A DNA stretch of 55,770 nucleotides, taken from the NCBI GenBank assembly GCA_014804755.1, contig JAAUZE010000013.1:1-55770 (forward strand), given 5' to 3'. The translations under genes and the position numbers were made by a program. The DNA is from Lachnospiraceae bacterium (lineage in GTDB: Bacteria; Bacillota; Clostridia; Lachnospirales; Lachnospiraceae). Positions 34,176-42,842 of this stretch are shown here, piece after piece; position 1 is the stretch's first letter, and each line of letters begins with the position of its first letter. Below the pieces are notes generated by a model. It was not told the DNA's origin. It did no database searches and worked only from the letters and a program-made list of their open reading frames with translations.

Positions 34176-34966
34176 TATCTCCTGCCGATACGGCGGACGC
34201 TTCTGACAACAAAGCCGTCCGTTCCCGCAGCGCCTTCGCTTGCCGCGATCGCAGCCGAGATGACTGCAACAAGCTCTAAGTCATCCGCAAGCTCTTCTTC
34301 TCTCTCCTCGATCTGTGAGATCGCATTGTCAACCGCTTCTTTCTTTTCCTCTTCCGCATTTGCGTTCTTGCCTGCAAATGCCGCCTGCATCTTCGGAATC
34401 AATCCGAAGCAGGAAATGATCAGGCTGATGAGGATCAATACGACAAACACGGTTCCCATACCCATAACGGTATTTAAGGCCGCTTTTCCCATCTTCTCAC
34501 CAAAGGAAAACGATACATTCGTCGTAATGCTGCTAATCTCATAATTCTTATCCATGAGAATTTCCATGACCGCACCGTGCTTCGATCCCGTAACCGGAAT
34601 ATTGACCGTCGCACCGTCGCTGGTCGGTATAACCTCAATGGAAATATCGTCAATCGAGCCGCTCGTACCCATATCCTTCTGCGCGCCCCACCATGACTCT
34701 AAGCCAGCCATAAAAACTTCACCGCTTACATAAATCCCCTGATTTGCAAAATATTCTGCCTGTGCATCCCATTGTCTGTCAGTATAATTCCTGAAAATTT
34801 CTTTCTGTTCATCGGATATTTCCTGCGTGATCCATAATGCACATTGGTTCGCCATGACCTGATAAGTCAAACGTGTTGTCATATCAAGTTCATTATCTGA
34901 ACCGCCGCAGGCTGTCAGACCCAGGACACAGGCGAGTGTCAGGATGATCGCTTTGATTCTTTTCAT
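34175..34966 (-). CDS. Lipoprotein fused to OadG-type gamma subunit
   Basis: 263 aa. It starts with a lipoprotein signal (lipobox LTACGG, Cys20). An extracytoplasmic region of ~135 residues follows (about 25-165), without similarity I can name. Then a membrane helix VFVVLILISLIISCFGLIP (about 176-194) and a cytoplasmic tail match the clostridial OadG pattern, ending LELVAVISAAIAASEG. OadG assembles the decarboxylase and is normally about 80-130 aa. The extra lipid-anchored domain gives this subunit two membrane contacts. It lies 21 bases after the carboxyltransferase gene. Confidence 0.8.
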   Translation of the reverse strand: MKRIKAIILTLACVLGLTACGGSDNELDMTTRLTYQVMANQCALWITQEISDEQKEIFRNYTDRQWDAQAEYFANQGIYVSGEVFMAGLESWWGAQKDMGTSGSIDDISIEVIPTSDGATVNIPVTGSKHGAVMEILMDKNYEISSITTNVSFSFGEKMGKAALNTVMGMGTVFVVLILISLIISCFGLIPKMQAAFAGKNANAEEEKKEAVDNAISQIEEREEELADDLELVAVISAAIAASEGAAGTDGFVVRSVRRIGRR

Positions 34967-34987
34967 GATTGATAACCCTGCCCTTTC

Positions 34988-36421
34988 CTATACTGTGTCG
35001 TGCTTTTTGTCGGAATACTCCCCGTCCTTATTGTAAAGCATTTCAAATGCGCCGATCACGTATTTTCTCGTATCGCACGCATCGATCAGCTGATCGACAT
35101 ATCCGCGCTTTGCAGCGGAGAGTACGCTGGATTGAAGCTCGGCATATTCTGCCGCACAGCGGCCGATCTCGTCCGCGCCCTTGCCGTCGCAGATGATCTT
35201 TGCCGCAAGCTTTGCATCCATCATGCCGATCTTCGCATTCTGCCATGCGATGGTAAGATCCGCGCCGATCGCCTTGGAATTCATCGCTATGTAAGCGCTT
35301 CCGTATGCATTGCCGACGATCACATTGACTTTTGCGACTGTTGCGCCCGCAAATGCCGCTGTCAGCTTTGCCGCCGCTTTCGCCATGTTCTTTTCCGCAT
35401 CTACCGTTGCCTCAAAGCCGTTCACATTCGTGAGCGTGAGTACGGGGATCCCGAACGCGTCACAGAATTTGATGAATTTCACAGCTTTCTCACAGCCGTT
35501 CACCGTCAGAACACCGCCCAGCTTCTGTGCTTTTCCATCCTCGCCGTAAACTTCCGTACGGTTTGCCACACAGCCGATCGTGGATCCGTTCAAACGGATA
35601 AATCCTGTTACCATCTCTTTTGCATAGTTCTCTTTCAGTTCAAAAAATACCTGATCATCCGCAATCTGAGACAGCGCAATGGCGGTATCACCCGCACAGT
35701 TCTCCAGATCCGCACAGGTTCTGTTTAAGTCATCCGTACATTCCGTGAAGGAAAAATCCGCCTCGTTGCTTGCCGGAAGCATCGTTACAAGCTCTCTGAT
35801 GCGCGCAAGCATGTCCGCCTCGCTGCCGAGACAATCCACAATGCCCGCCTCTTCGCTTTGGAACTTGGCGCCTGCACAGTCGCACTTGTCCGCACTGTTT
35901 CCGTCAAGCGCATTCGGCGCATTGACAAAGAGCTTCGCTTTTGACTCCTCCATAAAAGTAAAATCCGTCAGCGTGGGAATCAGGGAAAGCCCGCCTCCGC
36001 AGGAACCGAACACCGCCGTGATCTGCGGAACCACGCCCGAAGCCTTTACCTGCTTCGCATAAATCTGTCCAAAGCCGTTTAAGGCGTCCGTCGCCTCCTG
36101 AAGCCGTAAGCCCGCGCAGTCGATCAGTCCGATGACCGGTGCTCCCGTCTTCATGGCAAGGTCATAAATGTTCGCGATTTTCTTTGCATGCATTTCGCCG
36201 ACGCTTCCGCCCAATACGGACGCATCCTGACTATACACATACACAGGATTATCGTTGATCACTCCGTATCCGGTCACAACACCGTCGGAAGGAGTGTCGT
36301 TCTGCTTCATGGAAAAGTCCGTTGCTCTTGCCGTTACAAGCGCACCGATCTCCACGAAACTGTTTTCATCGAGTAAGGCAGCTATTCTGTCACTCGCGAT
36401 GCCTGATGAAGTAGTACTCAT
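34988..36421 (-). CDS. Acyl-CoA carboxyltransferase subunit (MmdA/12S-like)
   Basis: A 477-aa crotonase-fold carboxyltransferase with two half-domains. The N half shows DGVVTGYGVINDNPVYVYSQD (split: DGVVTGYGVI, then VYVYSQDASVLGGSVGE) and GSCGGGLSLIPTLTDF; the C half shows NVNGFEAT and VIVGNAYGSAYIAMNSKAIGAD. This is the family of methylmalonyl-CoA decarboxylase alpha and the 12S transcarboxylase subunit. The middle region is Cys- and Asp-rich and divergent, so the acyl-CoA substrate is uncertain. GGAGGG precedes the ATG by 7 bases. It is first in the operon. Confidence 0.88.
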   Translation of the reverse strand: MSTTSSGIASDRIAALLDENSFVEIGALVTARATDFSMKQNDTPSDGVVTGYGVINDNPVYVYSQDASVLGGSVGEMHAKKIANIYDLAMKTGAPVIGLIDCAGLRLQEATDALNGFGQIYAKQVKASGVVPQITAVFGSCGGGLSLIPTLTDFTFMEESKAKLFVNAPNALDGNSADKCDCAGAKFQSEEAGIVDCLGSEADMLARIRELVTMLPASNEADFSFTECTDDLNRTCADLENCAGDTAIALSQIADDQVFFELKENYAKEMVTGFIRLNGSTIGCVANRTEVYGEDGKAQKLGGVLTVNGCEKAVKFIKFCDAFGIPVLTLTNVNGFEATVDAEKNMAKAAAKLTAAFAGATVAKVNVIVGNAYGSAYIAMNSKAIGADLTIAWQNAKIGMMDAKLAAKIICDGKGADEIGRCAAEYAELQSSVLSAAKRGYVDQLIDACDTRKYVIGAFEMLYNKDGEYSDKKHDTV

Positions 36422-36504
36422 TTTTCAGCCCTCCATAGTTATTAATTAGAAAAAAGCATTTGCTTTTACGAAATTATGGTGATACCCAAATTCGCACTTA
36501 TAGT

Positions 36505-36532
36505 AGTATAACATACAATTTTTCAATCGCAA
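36505..36532 (-). promoter_or_regulatory. Candidate promoter of the decarboxylase operon
   Basis: On the minus strand TTGCGA (plus 36527-36532), a 16-base spacer and TATACT (plus 36505-36510), in an AT-rich 150-bp region about 80 bases ahead of the first start codon. Other AT hexamers nearby make the choice uncertain. Confidence 0.45.
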
Positions 36533-36574
36533 ATAGGATTTTCGATAAAATTTTCGATAAAGTTGAAAAGATTT

Positions 36575-37861
36575 TTATAAAAGCAGCTTTTCGAACACAT
36601 CGGTAAGGCAAAACGGATAATCGATCCGTTCGACGGCGGCTCCTGTATAGATCGGGAACACGCGGTAAAGCGTTCCGTTTATGTAATACCGGTCGTAACC
36701 CGCAACCTCTCCATCATTGACCGGCGCAGTCAATACTGTGTTCATCTCCCGCTCATGGACAACCTCATCATATCCGGAAAGCAGGAGGCCGAAGGGTTCC
36801 GGACTAACGACTGCGGGAACGTTTTTCTCTTTTCCGTCTAAGACCGTGATCAAAAGTGTCTCGTCCGTTACGGGAATTTCCTCATAGGCATAATCGGAAA
36901 CGCCATACTCCATGAGCGCCTTCGTATCATGCCACTTGTAGCTTTTATTCGGCGGCCACCCACAGGCAAGCACCACGCTGATAAAGGTTTTTTCTTCTCT
37001 TCTCAGTGCGCCGACAAAGCAATACCCTGCCTGCCCCGTAAATCCGGTCTTAATTCCGATCGCCCCGTCCATCATGTCGAGAAACGCATCCGTATTTGAT
37101 ACGCTGAAGCTGCGTTTTCCGTCCGCCGAGGAAAACGAGTATGACCGCGTACCGATAATGCGCAGAAAATCTTCATTTTGAATGGCGTACGCCGCAATGC
37201 GTGCAAGATCATACGCCGTCGTGCTGTGAAAGCTGCCGTCCTCTTTTACCGCATCCAGCCCGTTCGGCGTGATAAACAGGGTATCCGTGCACCCTAAGTC
37301 AATCGCTTTCCGGTTCATCAGCTCCGCAAAGCCCTCAATACTGCCGCCGATATGCTCGGCGATTGCCGCCGCCGTGTCATTGTGCGACTGCAGCATCATG
37401 GAATAGAGCAGATCGCCAAGGCGGTACTGCTCGCCCTCCCGCAGATAGCATTTGACTTTCGGCATTGCCGCCGCGCGCGCGGATACCGTAACAAGATCAT
37501 CCGGATTGCCGTATTCCAGCGCGAGAATACAGGTCATGATCTTCGTCGTGCTCGCCATCGCCATAACCTGTGTCCCGTTATGCTCGTAAAGTATCCGGTT
37601 GTTATCGGCGTCGAGTAAGAGCGCCGAACGCGCATAGAGAGAAATCGACGGCGGCTCCGCCGTTCTCTCATGCAGGATTTCTTCATGATGATATTGCTGC
37701 TGTTTTGGCGCCTCAGCAAACAGGCTGTCTGTCCCCTGCCCATTTTCCTGTGTACTGTACACACGCAAAAGGAGCATCAACAGCCCTGCGGTCAATACCA
37801 CTGCTGCCGTGCCCCGTCTGATCCATTCTTCTTTGATTCCCTTGCCCCGCTTGTCGGACAT
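36575..37861 (-). CDS. D-alanyl-D-alanine carboxypeptidase, S11 (DacF-like)
   Basis: 428 aa from the ATG at 37861; the frame is open 24 codons further up but only with a TTG. One N-terminal hydrophobic segment (about 16-34) acts as signal or anchor. Active-site motifs of low-molecular-weight PBPs are intact: SxxK in MASTTKIMT, SxN in QSHNDTA and KTG in IKTGFTGQAGY. It trims the terminal D-Ala of peptidoglycan stem peptides. It lies downstream of scpA-scpB, as in many Firmicutes. A second S11 enzyme is at 40386. Confidence 0.9.
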   Translation of the reverse strand: MSDKRGKGIKEEWIRRGTAAVVLTAGLLMLLLRVYSTQENGQGTDSLFAEAPKQQQYHHEEILHERTAEPPSISLYARSALLLDADNNRILYEHNGTQVMAMASTTKIMTCILALEYGNPDDLVTVSARAAAMPKVKCYLREGEQYRLGDLLYSMMLQSHNDTAAAIAEHIGGSIEGFAELMNRKAIDLGCTDTLFITPNGLDAVKEDGSFHSTTAYDLARIAAYAIQNEDFLRIIGTRSYSFSSADGKRSFSVSNTDAFLDMMDGAIGIKTGFTGQAGYCFVGALRREEKTFISVVLACGWPPNKSYKWHDTKALMEYGVSDYAYEEIPVTDETLLITVLDGKEKNVPAVVSPEPFGLLLSGYDEVVHEREMNTVLTAPVNDGEVAGYDRYYINGTLYRVFPIYTGAAVERIDYPFCLTDVFEKLLL

Positions 37862-37978
37862 ACCGCATCCATCCGCTGTCTTAAAACCTCTGAACAATAT
37901 ATGCGGACGCTTCCGCCCATATTCGGGCTTCAATTGGCAGTCATAACTCCCGGCTTCATTGTACGCAAAACCACTGCC

Positions 37979-38548
37979 TTAAATATCCAGCTTGAGCTGC
38001 GCTTCTTCCTCCGCTTGCTGTTGAAACTCCGCAAGCTGCTCTGACTTTAATTCGGGAAGCTCATCTAAGGAGCGCACGCCGAAGCTGCGAAGAAATTCCT
38101 CCGTTGTCCCGAACAGGAGCGGACGTCCCGGCGCATTCAGTCTGCCAAGCTCCGTTACCAAATGATATTCTATCAGCTTATTGACTGCAAAATCAGAGCT
38201 TACGCCCCTGATTTTTTCAATTTCCATCTTTGTGACCGGCTGCTTGTAAGCAATGATCGAAAGTGTCTCTAAGACCGAATCGGTCAATACATATTTTCTC
38301 GGATTTTTTGCAATCTTGATCAGATAATCATACAGCTCCGCTCGCGTGCACATCTGATACGCGCCGTCGAGCTCAATGATGTCCATGCCGCGCTCTTCGC
38401 TCCGGTACTGCTCTTTCATTTCCGTCAAAAGCTCACGCGTGACGTCTTTCTCCTCCTCGATTACGCCGGCAAGCCTGGAAAGCTCCACGGCCTCCCCCAT
38501 CGCAAACAACACCGCTTCCAACACCTGCTTTGCTTTTTCTCTCTCCAT
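37979..38548 (-). CDS. scpB: Segregation and condensation protein B
   Basis: A 189-aa winged-helix subunit of the Smc-ScpA-ScpB condensin, needed for chromosome segregation. Typical elements are KQVLEAVLFAMGEAVEL at the N-terminus, LETLSIIAYKQPVTKMEIE (about 93-111, the conserved ScpB motif) and GRLNAPGRPLLFGTTEEFL. GGAGG precedes the ATG by 8 bases. It lies 40 bases after scpA. Confidence 0.95.
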   Translation of the reverse strand: MEREKAKQVLEAVLFAMGEAVELSRLAGVIEEEKDVTRELLTEMKEQYRSEERGMDIIELDGAYQMCTRAELYDYLIKIAKNPRKYVLTDSVLETLSIIAYKQPVTKMEIEKIRGVSSDFAVNKLIEYHLVTELGRLNAPGRPLLFGTTEEFLRSFGVRSLDELPELKSEQLAEFQQQAEEEAQLKLDI

Positions 38549-38588
38549 CCAAAATCCTCCATGTTGCCGATAACGAATGAAAGATTTT

Positions 38589-39380
38589 TCAATCTAATGC
38601 CGTCATCTGCATCGGCACTGCGGACACCTCGGCATCCGGCTGCCAGATGATCCGGATCACATCAAACGTATCCTCCTGCGCCACCGAGATCTTTCCAAGC
38701 TTCATCAATTCCAAAATGACAAGGAACGTGACGATCACTTCCATTCTGCTGCTTCCCTTTTCTAAAAGAGCCTTAAAATCCGCTTTCCCGTGTTCATATA
38801 AGTACGACTCTATGTAATGCTGCTTTTCCTCCAGATTAACCTCGTCCTTTTCAATCTTACCAAACTGGTTACGGATCGGATCGACGCGGTCCTCCTGTCG
38901 TTTGACAATGGACTCAAACACGGAATACAGCCGCTTCAGCGTCATATCACCAAGCAATTCCTCATAATCAATGGGCGGCCGGTACTCCTCCACCTCTTTC
39001 GGCAGCGTCGCATGCTTGTACAGGGTCTGCTGCGCATCCATCTGCCTGTCCTTCAATTCATAAGACATATACTTGTACAGCTTGTACTGCAAAAGCTGCT
39101 GCACTAATTCGGTACGGGGATCTTCCTCCTCGCCCTCCTCATTTTCCTCTTTCGGCAAAAGCATCTTGCATTTAATGTCAAGCAGAGTCGCCGCCATGAC
39201 GAGAAAGTCGCTCATCACGTTCATGTCCTCTGTATCCATCGCCCGTACATAGGCAAGATACTGCTCCGTGATCTCCACGATCGGAATATCGTAAATATCG
39301 ACTTTATTTTTTTCTATGAGATGCAAAAGAAGCTCTAACGGTCCCTCAAAGACCTCCAGCTTCACCTTGAGCTGCTCCAT
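38589..39380 (-). CDS. scpA: Segregation and condensation protein A
   Basis: A 263-aa kleisin of the Smc complex. The N-terminus (VFEGPLELLLHLIEKNKVDI) is diagnostic, followed by YLAYVRAMDTEDMNVMSDF and LLDIKCKMLLPKEE. The acidic Glu-rich loop near 80-92 and the C-terminal winged helix (VIVTFLVILELMKLGKISV) complete the kleisin. It is normally partnered by ScpB, encoded directly downstream. Confidence 0.96.
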   Translation of the reverse strand: MEQLKVKLEVFEGPLELLLHLIEKNKVDIYDIPIVEITEQYLAYVRAMDTEDMNVMSDFLVMAATLLDIKCKMLLPKEENEEGEEEDPRTELVQQLLQYKLYKYMSYELKDRQMDAQQTLYKHATLPKEVEEYRPPIDYEELLGDMTLKRLYSVFESIVKRQEDRVDPIRNQFGKIEKDEVNLEEKQHYIESYLYEHGKADFKALLEKGSSRMEVIVTFLVILELMKLGKISVAQEDTFDVIRIIWQPDAEVSAVPMQMTALD

Positions 39381-39472
39381 CGTTGTCTCCGTTCCCTGCG
39401 CTGCGATTTACACAACACGTCTATTTTACAGGGCTTTTCTCAAAAAAGCAACAAAAGAATTCCGCCCTTTTC

Positions 39473-40336
39473 TCATCCGGGCCTGCATGTCACATACAAA
39501 AGCTCGGCATGATTTAAAATCCGCACCGGAAGCGTATGCGTGCCAAGCCCCCTGCTTAGCAGCATGGTCGCTTGTCCCTCTTCAAAGCGTCCGCCGTCAT
39601 ATTTCGGAAACAGAATACAGCGGGGCGATACCATTCCGCCAAGTAACGGAACGCCTACGATGCCGCCGTGATTATGCCCGGACAGCACCAGATCCGCTCC
39701 CCAATCGGCATATTGCGGAAAATAGTCCGGATTATGAGCGATCAAAATCTGATACTTATCCCGCTCCGGGACTCCGATGAGCCTTTGTAAGTCCTCACGC
39801 TCCATCGGAAGCAGACCGAAACGCTTAAAATATTTGCATTCCATCTGCAGACCGCAGATGGAAATCCCATACTCGGACAAGGTTCTTTTTTCGTTGATGA
39901 GCAGCTTAACTCCTGCTTTTTGAAGTGCTGAAATATAGTCCTCGTACATGCTGCCGTAGCGCTCTGGCTTTCTTCCGATCTTTTCTTCATGGTTGCCGAT
40001 ACCGTAATAGACCGGATAGTCTCTCGCGAGCTCCGTCAGCAGATGTACCGTGCCGGAAACATCCTCGCCCTCCGTCGCCGTCACCATGTCTCCGGCAATC
40101 ATCACCGCATCGGGGTGAAGCTGCCGGATCCCTGCGATCAGTCTGCTGTTGTTTTTTCCGAACGTTTTATTGTGCAGATCGGAAAGAACGACGAAGCGAA
40201 ACTCTTTTTTCATTTTGGGGGAAGTCAGTTCATAAGACGTCACGCGATACGTCATCGTATCATAAATACAATCGCAGATGCCCCATAAAATCAATATTCC
40301 CAGCAGAATCAACATGATGATTGATAATGTACTCAT
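39473..40336 (-). CDS. Membrane-anchored metallophosphoesterase
   Basis: 287 aa with an N-terminal membrane helix (5-22) and a calcineurin-like phosphoesterase domain of the YaeI/YkuE type: VLSDLHNKTFG (about 51), IAGDMVTA (about 80), GIGNHEEKIG (about 113), IAHNPDYF (about 199) and LSGHNHGGIVG (about 218). All metal ligands are present. Related enzymes act on phospholipid intermediates or UDP-sugars at the membrane; the substrate here is not known. The ribosome binding site GGAG is somewhat distant (14 bases). Confidence 0.9.
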   Translation of the reverse strand: MSTLSIIMLILLGILILWGICDCIYDTMTYRVTSYELTSPKMKKEFRFVVLSDLHNKTFGKNNSRLIAGIRQLHPDAVMIAGDMVTATEGEDVSGTVHLLTELARDYPVYYGIGNHEEKIGRKPERYGSMYEDYISALQKAGVKLLINEKRTLSEYGISICGLQMECKYFKRFGLLPMEREDLQRLIGVPERDKYQILIAHNPDYFPQYADWGADLVLSGHNHGGIVGVPLLGGMVSPRCILFPKYDGGRFEEGQATMLLSRGLGTHTLPVRILNHAELLYVTCRPG

Positions 40337-40385
40337 AGTTGTGTTATATTCTCCAAATGTATCAAACAGCCAATCCCGAAAGCTT

Positions 40386-41645
40386 CTATATCAAATACCG
40401 CTTCCATATTCTTCCCAGATAGTCGCGGAACGTCGCTTTTCTCACGCTTGCCCCGTACAGCACATTCACACTTCCGATCTCTCTTCCGCCCAGCAGATAG
40501 ACGATCTCTCCCGCCTTTTTTCCCTCCGTGACCGGGGCCGAAGCCGGTGGGATACGTAGTTCCTTTGTAACAGCGGATAAGTCTGCTCCCGTCAGATCAA
40601 GATAAGAAAACGCATCTTCCACCCGAAGCGGAACCGTGTCCGCAACGCCGCCGGAGAGCTCTATATCCGCAATTCCCTCCTCATTCGTATCCGTGTAGAC
40701 GGCACACAGGGAATACCCGTGCTCCAAGAGCTTTCTTGCATCATCAAACCGTACGCTGAAATCGGGCGCCGCCATGACGACCGCGATCAGATCAATGTCA
40801 TTTTTTCGCGCCGTCCCGCAGAAGCAGTATTTCGCTTTATTGGTCGAACCGGTCTTTAAGCCCGTCGTCCATTCATATTGTTTTAAGAGCTTATTGGTGC
40901 TTGAGAGCGTAAAAACCGATTCTCCCCGCCTCGTCACATGCGTGATGTCTTCCATCCAGATCGTTGTATATTGATAGATTTCGGGGTATTTGGTAATCAG
41001 CTCTCTCGCCATCAGCGCAACATCCCGCGCACTCGTATAATGTCCGTCCGAGTTGGACAATCCGCAGCAGTCTTCAAAATGCGTGTGCTCCATGCCGAGT
41101 CCCGCCGCACGCGCATTCATCTGCGCGACAAACGCCTCCTCGCTGCCGCTGATATATTCCGCCATCGCAACCGACGCGTCATTTCCGCTCGCAACAACAA
41201 TGCACTTGATCAGTGTTTCAACGGTCTGTACCTCGCCTTCCTCCAAAAAAACCTGTGATCCGCCCATCGACTGCGCATACGCGCTCGTCGTCACTTCATC
41301 GGTCAGCGCGATCTTTCCGCTGTGGATCGCGTCAAAGATCAACAGCAACGTCATGATCTTTGTGATGCTTGCCGGACTTCTCTCCTCATCCGCACCTTTC
41401 TCATAAATGACCTGTCCGGTAGATGCCTCCATCAGAATCGCGGAGGGCGCCGATATTTCAAATGGCAGCTCCGTCAGCGGCTGCGTCTGCGCGCACGCGG
41501 CATCTAAGCACGCCGTAAACGCCGCCACGCATGATAAAAAAGCAGCAAGCAGGAGCGACAGGATTCTTTTTTTGCCTATGCGTAAGCAATTTCTGTTCCG
41601 GATGCGCACTTTTTGCCTCTTTTCCAAGTGTTCTCTCTTCATCAT
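40386..41645 (-). CDS. D-alanyl-D-alanine carboxypeptidase, S11 family
   Basis: About 419 aa when started at MMKREHLEK (41645). The frame is open further up but overlaps the next gene's end without a better site, and the start is uncertain since no good ribosome binding site is visible. A basic N-terminus and signal segment (ILSLLLAAFLSCVAAFTAC) precede the S11 domain with SxxK in SPASITKIM, SxN in VASGNDASVA and KTG in GLKTGSTNKA. A C-terminal beta domain and a terminal amphipathic helix (FRDYLGRIWKRYLI) fit a PBP5-like membrane association. It modifies peptidoglycan outside the cell. Confidence 0.9.
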   Translation of the reverse strand: MMKREHLEKRQKVRIRNRNCLRIGKKRILSLLLAAFLSCVAAFTACLDAACAQTQPLTELPFEISAPSAILMEASTGQVIYEKGADEERSPASITKIMTLLLIFDAIHSGKIALTDEVTTSAYAQSMGGSQVFLEEGEVQTVETLIKCIVVASGNDASVAMAEYISGSEEAFVAQMNARAAGLGMEHTHFEDCCGLSNSDGHYTSARDVALMARELITKYPEIYQYTTIWMEDITHVTRRGESVFTLSSTNKLLKQYEWTTGLKTGSTNKAKYCFCGTARKNDIDLIAVVMAAPDFSVRFDDARKLLEHGYSLCAVYTDTNEEGIADIELSGGVADTVPLRVEDAFSYLDLTGADLSAVTKELRIPPASAPVTEGKKAGEIVYLLGGREIGSVNVLYGASVRKATFRDYLGRIWKRYLI

Positions 41646-41730
41646 ATGGAAAAAAGCAGGAAAAAATACATCCTCCTGCTTTTCATAATCCGGATTTTTG
41701 CAAAAACGCCCGTTTCCGAAACCGTCCCCT

Positions 41731-42327
41731 TCAGAATCGCTCTCTGAACCTTCTGCAGCGCTCAATGACGCTGTTGCGGTACTTTGCCATGTTCACACCA
41801 ATCGCCTCAAGCAAATGGTAGATAAAGTCTACTATGTAGAGGAAAAGCACGACCCTGCAAAACAGGACTCCCCTGAATCTGCCCACCATGTCCGCCAGTC
41901 CCAATACCTGCGCATGCAGGAAGTAGACGACGATCAACCCATATGCGCCCCATGCAAGCGTACTTTCGAGGCAGATGATTCCTTTATAGTTAAAAGGCTT
42001 GTCATTGTAATCCCACCAAACTTCGCCAAAAAGCCGCTGCATCACAATGCCGATCAGATACTCAAATATTGTCGCCGACACGGCGCCGATCAGATAGACC
42101 GCCGGCGCGCTCCCTGCAAACGGAAGCAACAGGTAATAACCGATTGTCGCACCAAACCCGTAAATCGGGCAGAACGGCAAAAAACCAAATCCGCGGTTCG
42201 TCAGCTTCCGGTTACAGAAGGACATATAGATGGACTCTACAAGCCATCCTCCCATGCTGTAAACCACGAAGCAGAAGACGATCTGGTACACGTTCGCTTC
42301 AATCATTGGTAATTGTATGTTCCACAT
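41731..42327 (-). CDS. CmpB-like multi-membrane protein
   Basis: 198 aa with about five hydrophobic segments. The pattern FVVYSMGGWLVESIYMSF, NRGFGFLPFCPIYGFGA, GKPFNYKGIICL-like (here DKPFNYKGIICLESTLAWG) and the closing YIVDFIYHLLEA matches the family annotated as putative ABC transporter permease CmpB, although no ATPase partner is near. GAGAGGA precedes the ATG. Its molecular role is not established. Confidence 0.8.
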   Translation of the reverse strand: MWNIQLPMIEANVYQIVFCFVVYSMGGWLVESIYMSFCNRKLTNRGFGFLPFCPIYGFGATIGYYLLLPFAGSAPAVYLIGAVSATIFEYLIGIVMQRLFGEVWWDYNDKPFNYKGIICLESTLAWGAYGLIVVYFLHAQVLGLADMVGRFRGVLFCRVVLFLYIVDFIYHLLEAIGVNMAKYRNSVIERCRRFRERF

Positions 42328-42445
42328 TTCTGATCCTCTCCCTTAAAAGAGTATATTCCGAAAACACTTTCATCAAATGCGGTCATTCCAAAAACATGCC
42401 CGCACCCTTTTTACATGGATAAGTTTACTGCGCTTCAAACAAAAA

Positions 42446-42467
42446 TCCCTGACAACACTGCCAGGGA
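42446..42467 (-). terminator. Terminator of rpsU
   Basis: Inverted repeat TCCCTG (42446-42451) and CAGGGA (42462-42467), followed on the minus strand by TTTTTGTTTG, about 14 bases after the rpsU stop. Confidence 0.8.
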
Positions 42468-42480
42468 CTTATGTCTGCGA

Positions 42481-42657
42481 TTAATTGTATTTACGTTTTC
42501 TAGCAGCTTCAGATTTCTTCTTACGTCTTACGCTCGGCTTCTCGTAATGCTCTCTCTTACGAATCTCCTGCTGGATACCCGCCTTCGCACAGCTTCTCTT
42601 GAAGCGACGTAAAGCACTATCTAAAGTCTCGTTCTCTTTTACGATTACATTCGACAC
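42481..42657 (-). CDS. rpsU: Ribosomal protein S21
   Basis: 58 aa, starting with GTG at 42657 ([18 protein letters not shown] follows). The sequence continues [20 protein letters not shown] and ends in a basic tail [15 protein letters not shown], the standard short Firmicute S21 of the 30S subunit. GGGAGG lies 12 bases upstream and a closer AGGTG at 5 bases. The ribosome binding site is enclosed by a TGACCT/AGGTCA inverted repeat. A strong promoter and a terminator flank it, so it is monocistronic. Confidence 0.96.
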   Translation of the reverse strand: MSNVIVKENETLDSALRRFKRSCAKAGIQQEIRKREHYEKPSVRRKKKSEAARKRKYN

Positions 42658-42748
42658 GCTGACACCTGACCTCCCTTCAGTCCTTTTCAGGTCACTCGAC
42701 TGATTGGGTTATTCTATGTACGGCAGGATTCCGCAGTACACATATCAC

Positions 42749-42776
42749 ATTATAGCATAAATTTACCAATCGTCAA
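42749..42776 (-). promoter_or_regulatory. rpsU promoter
   Basis: On the minus strand TTGACG (plus 42771-42776), a 16-base spacer and TATAAT (plus 42749-42754) preceded by TGC. A near-consensus promoter, as expected for a ribosomal protein. It gives a leader of about 85 bases. Confidence 0.8.
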
Positions 42777-42842
42777 CTGATTTTTTTAATTTTTTTATTA
42801 CAGTTTCGGCATGTATCGGCAAATGGCACAGATTGAATTTAT

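Noticed and set aside
41602-41640. Tiny leader ORF before the S11 carboxypeptidase, directly after AGGAGG
   Set aside because: The AGGAGG touches the ATG with no spacing, so it could not direct translation there; chance overlap.
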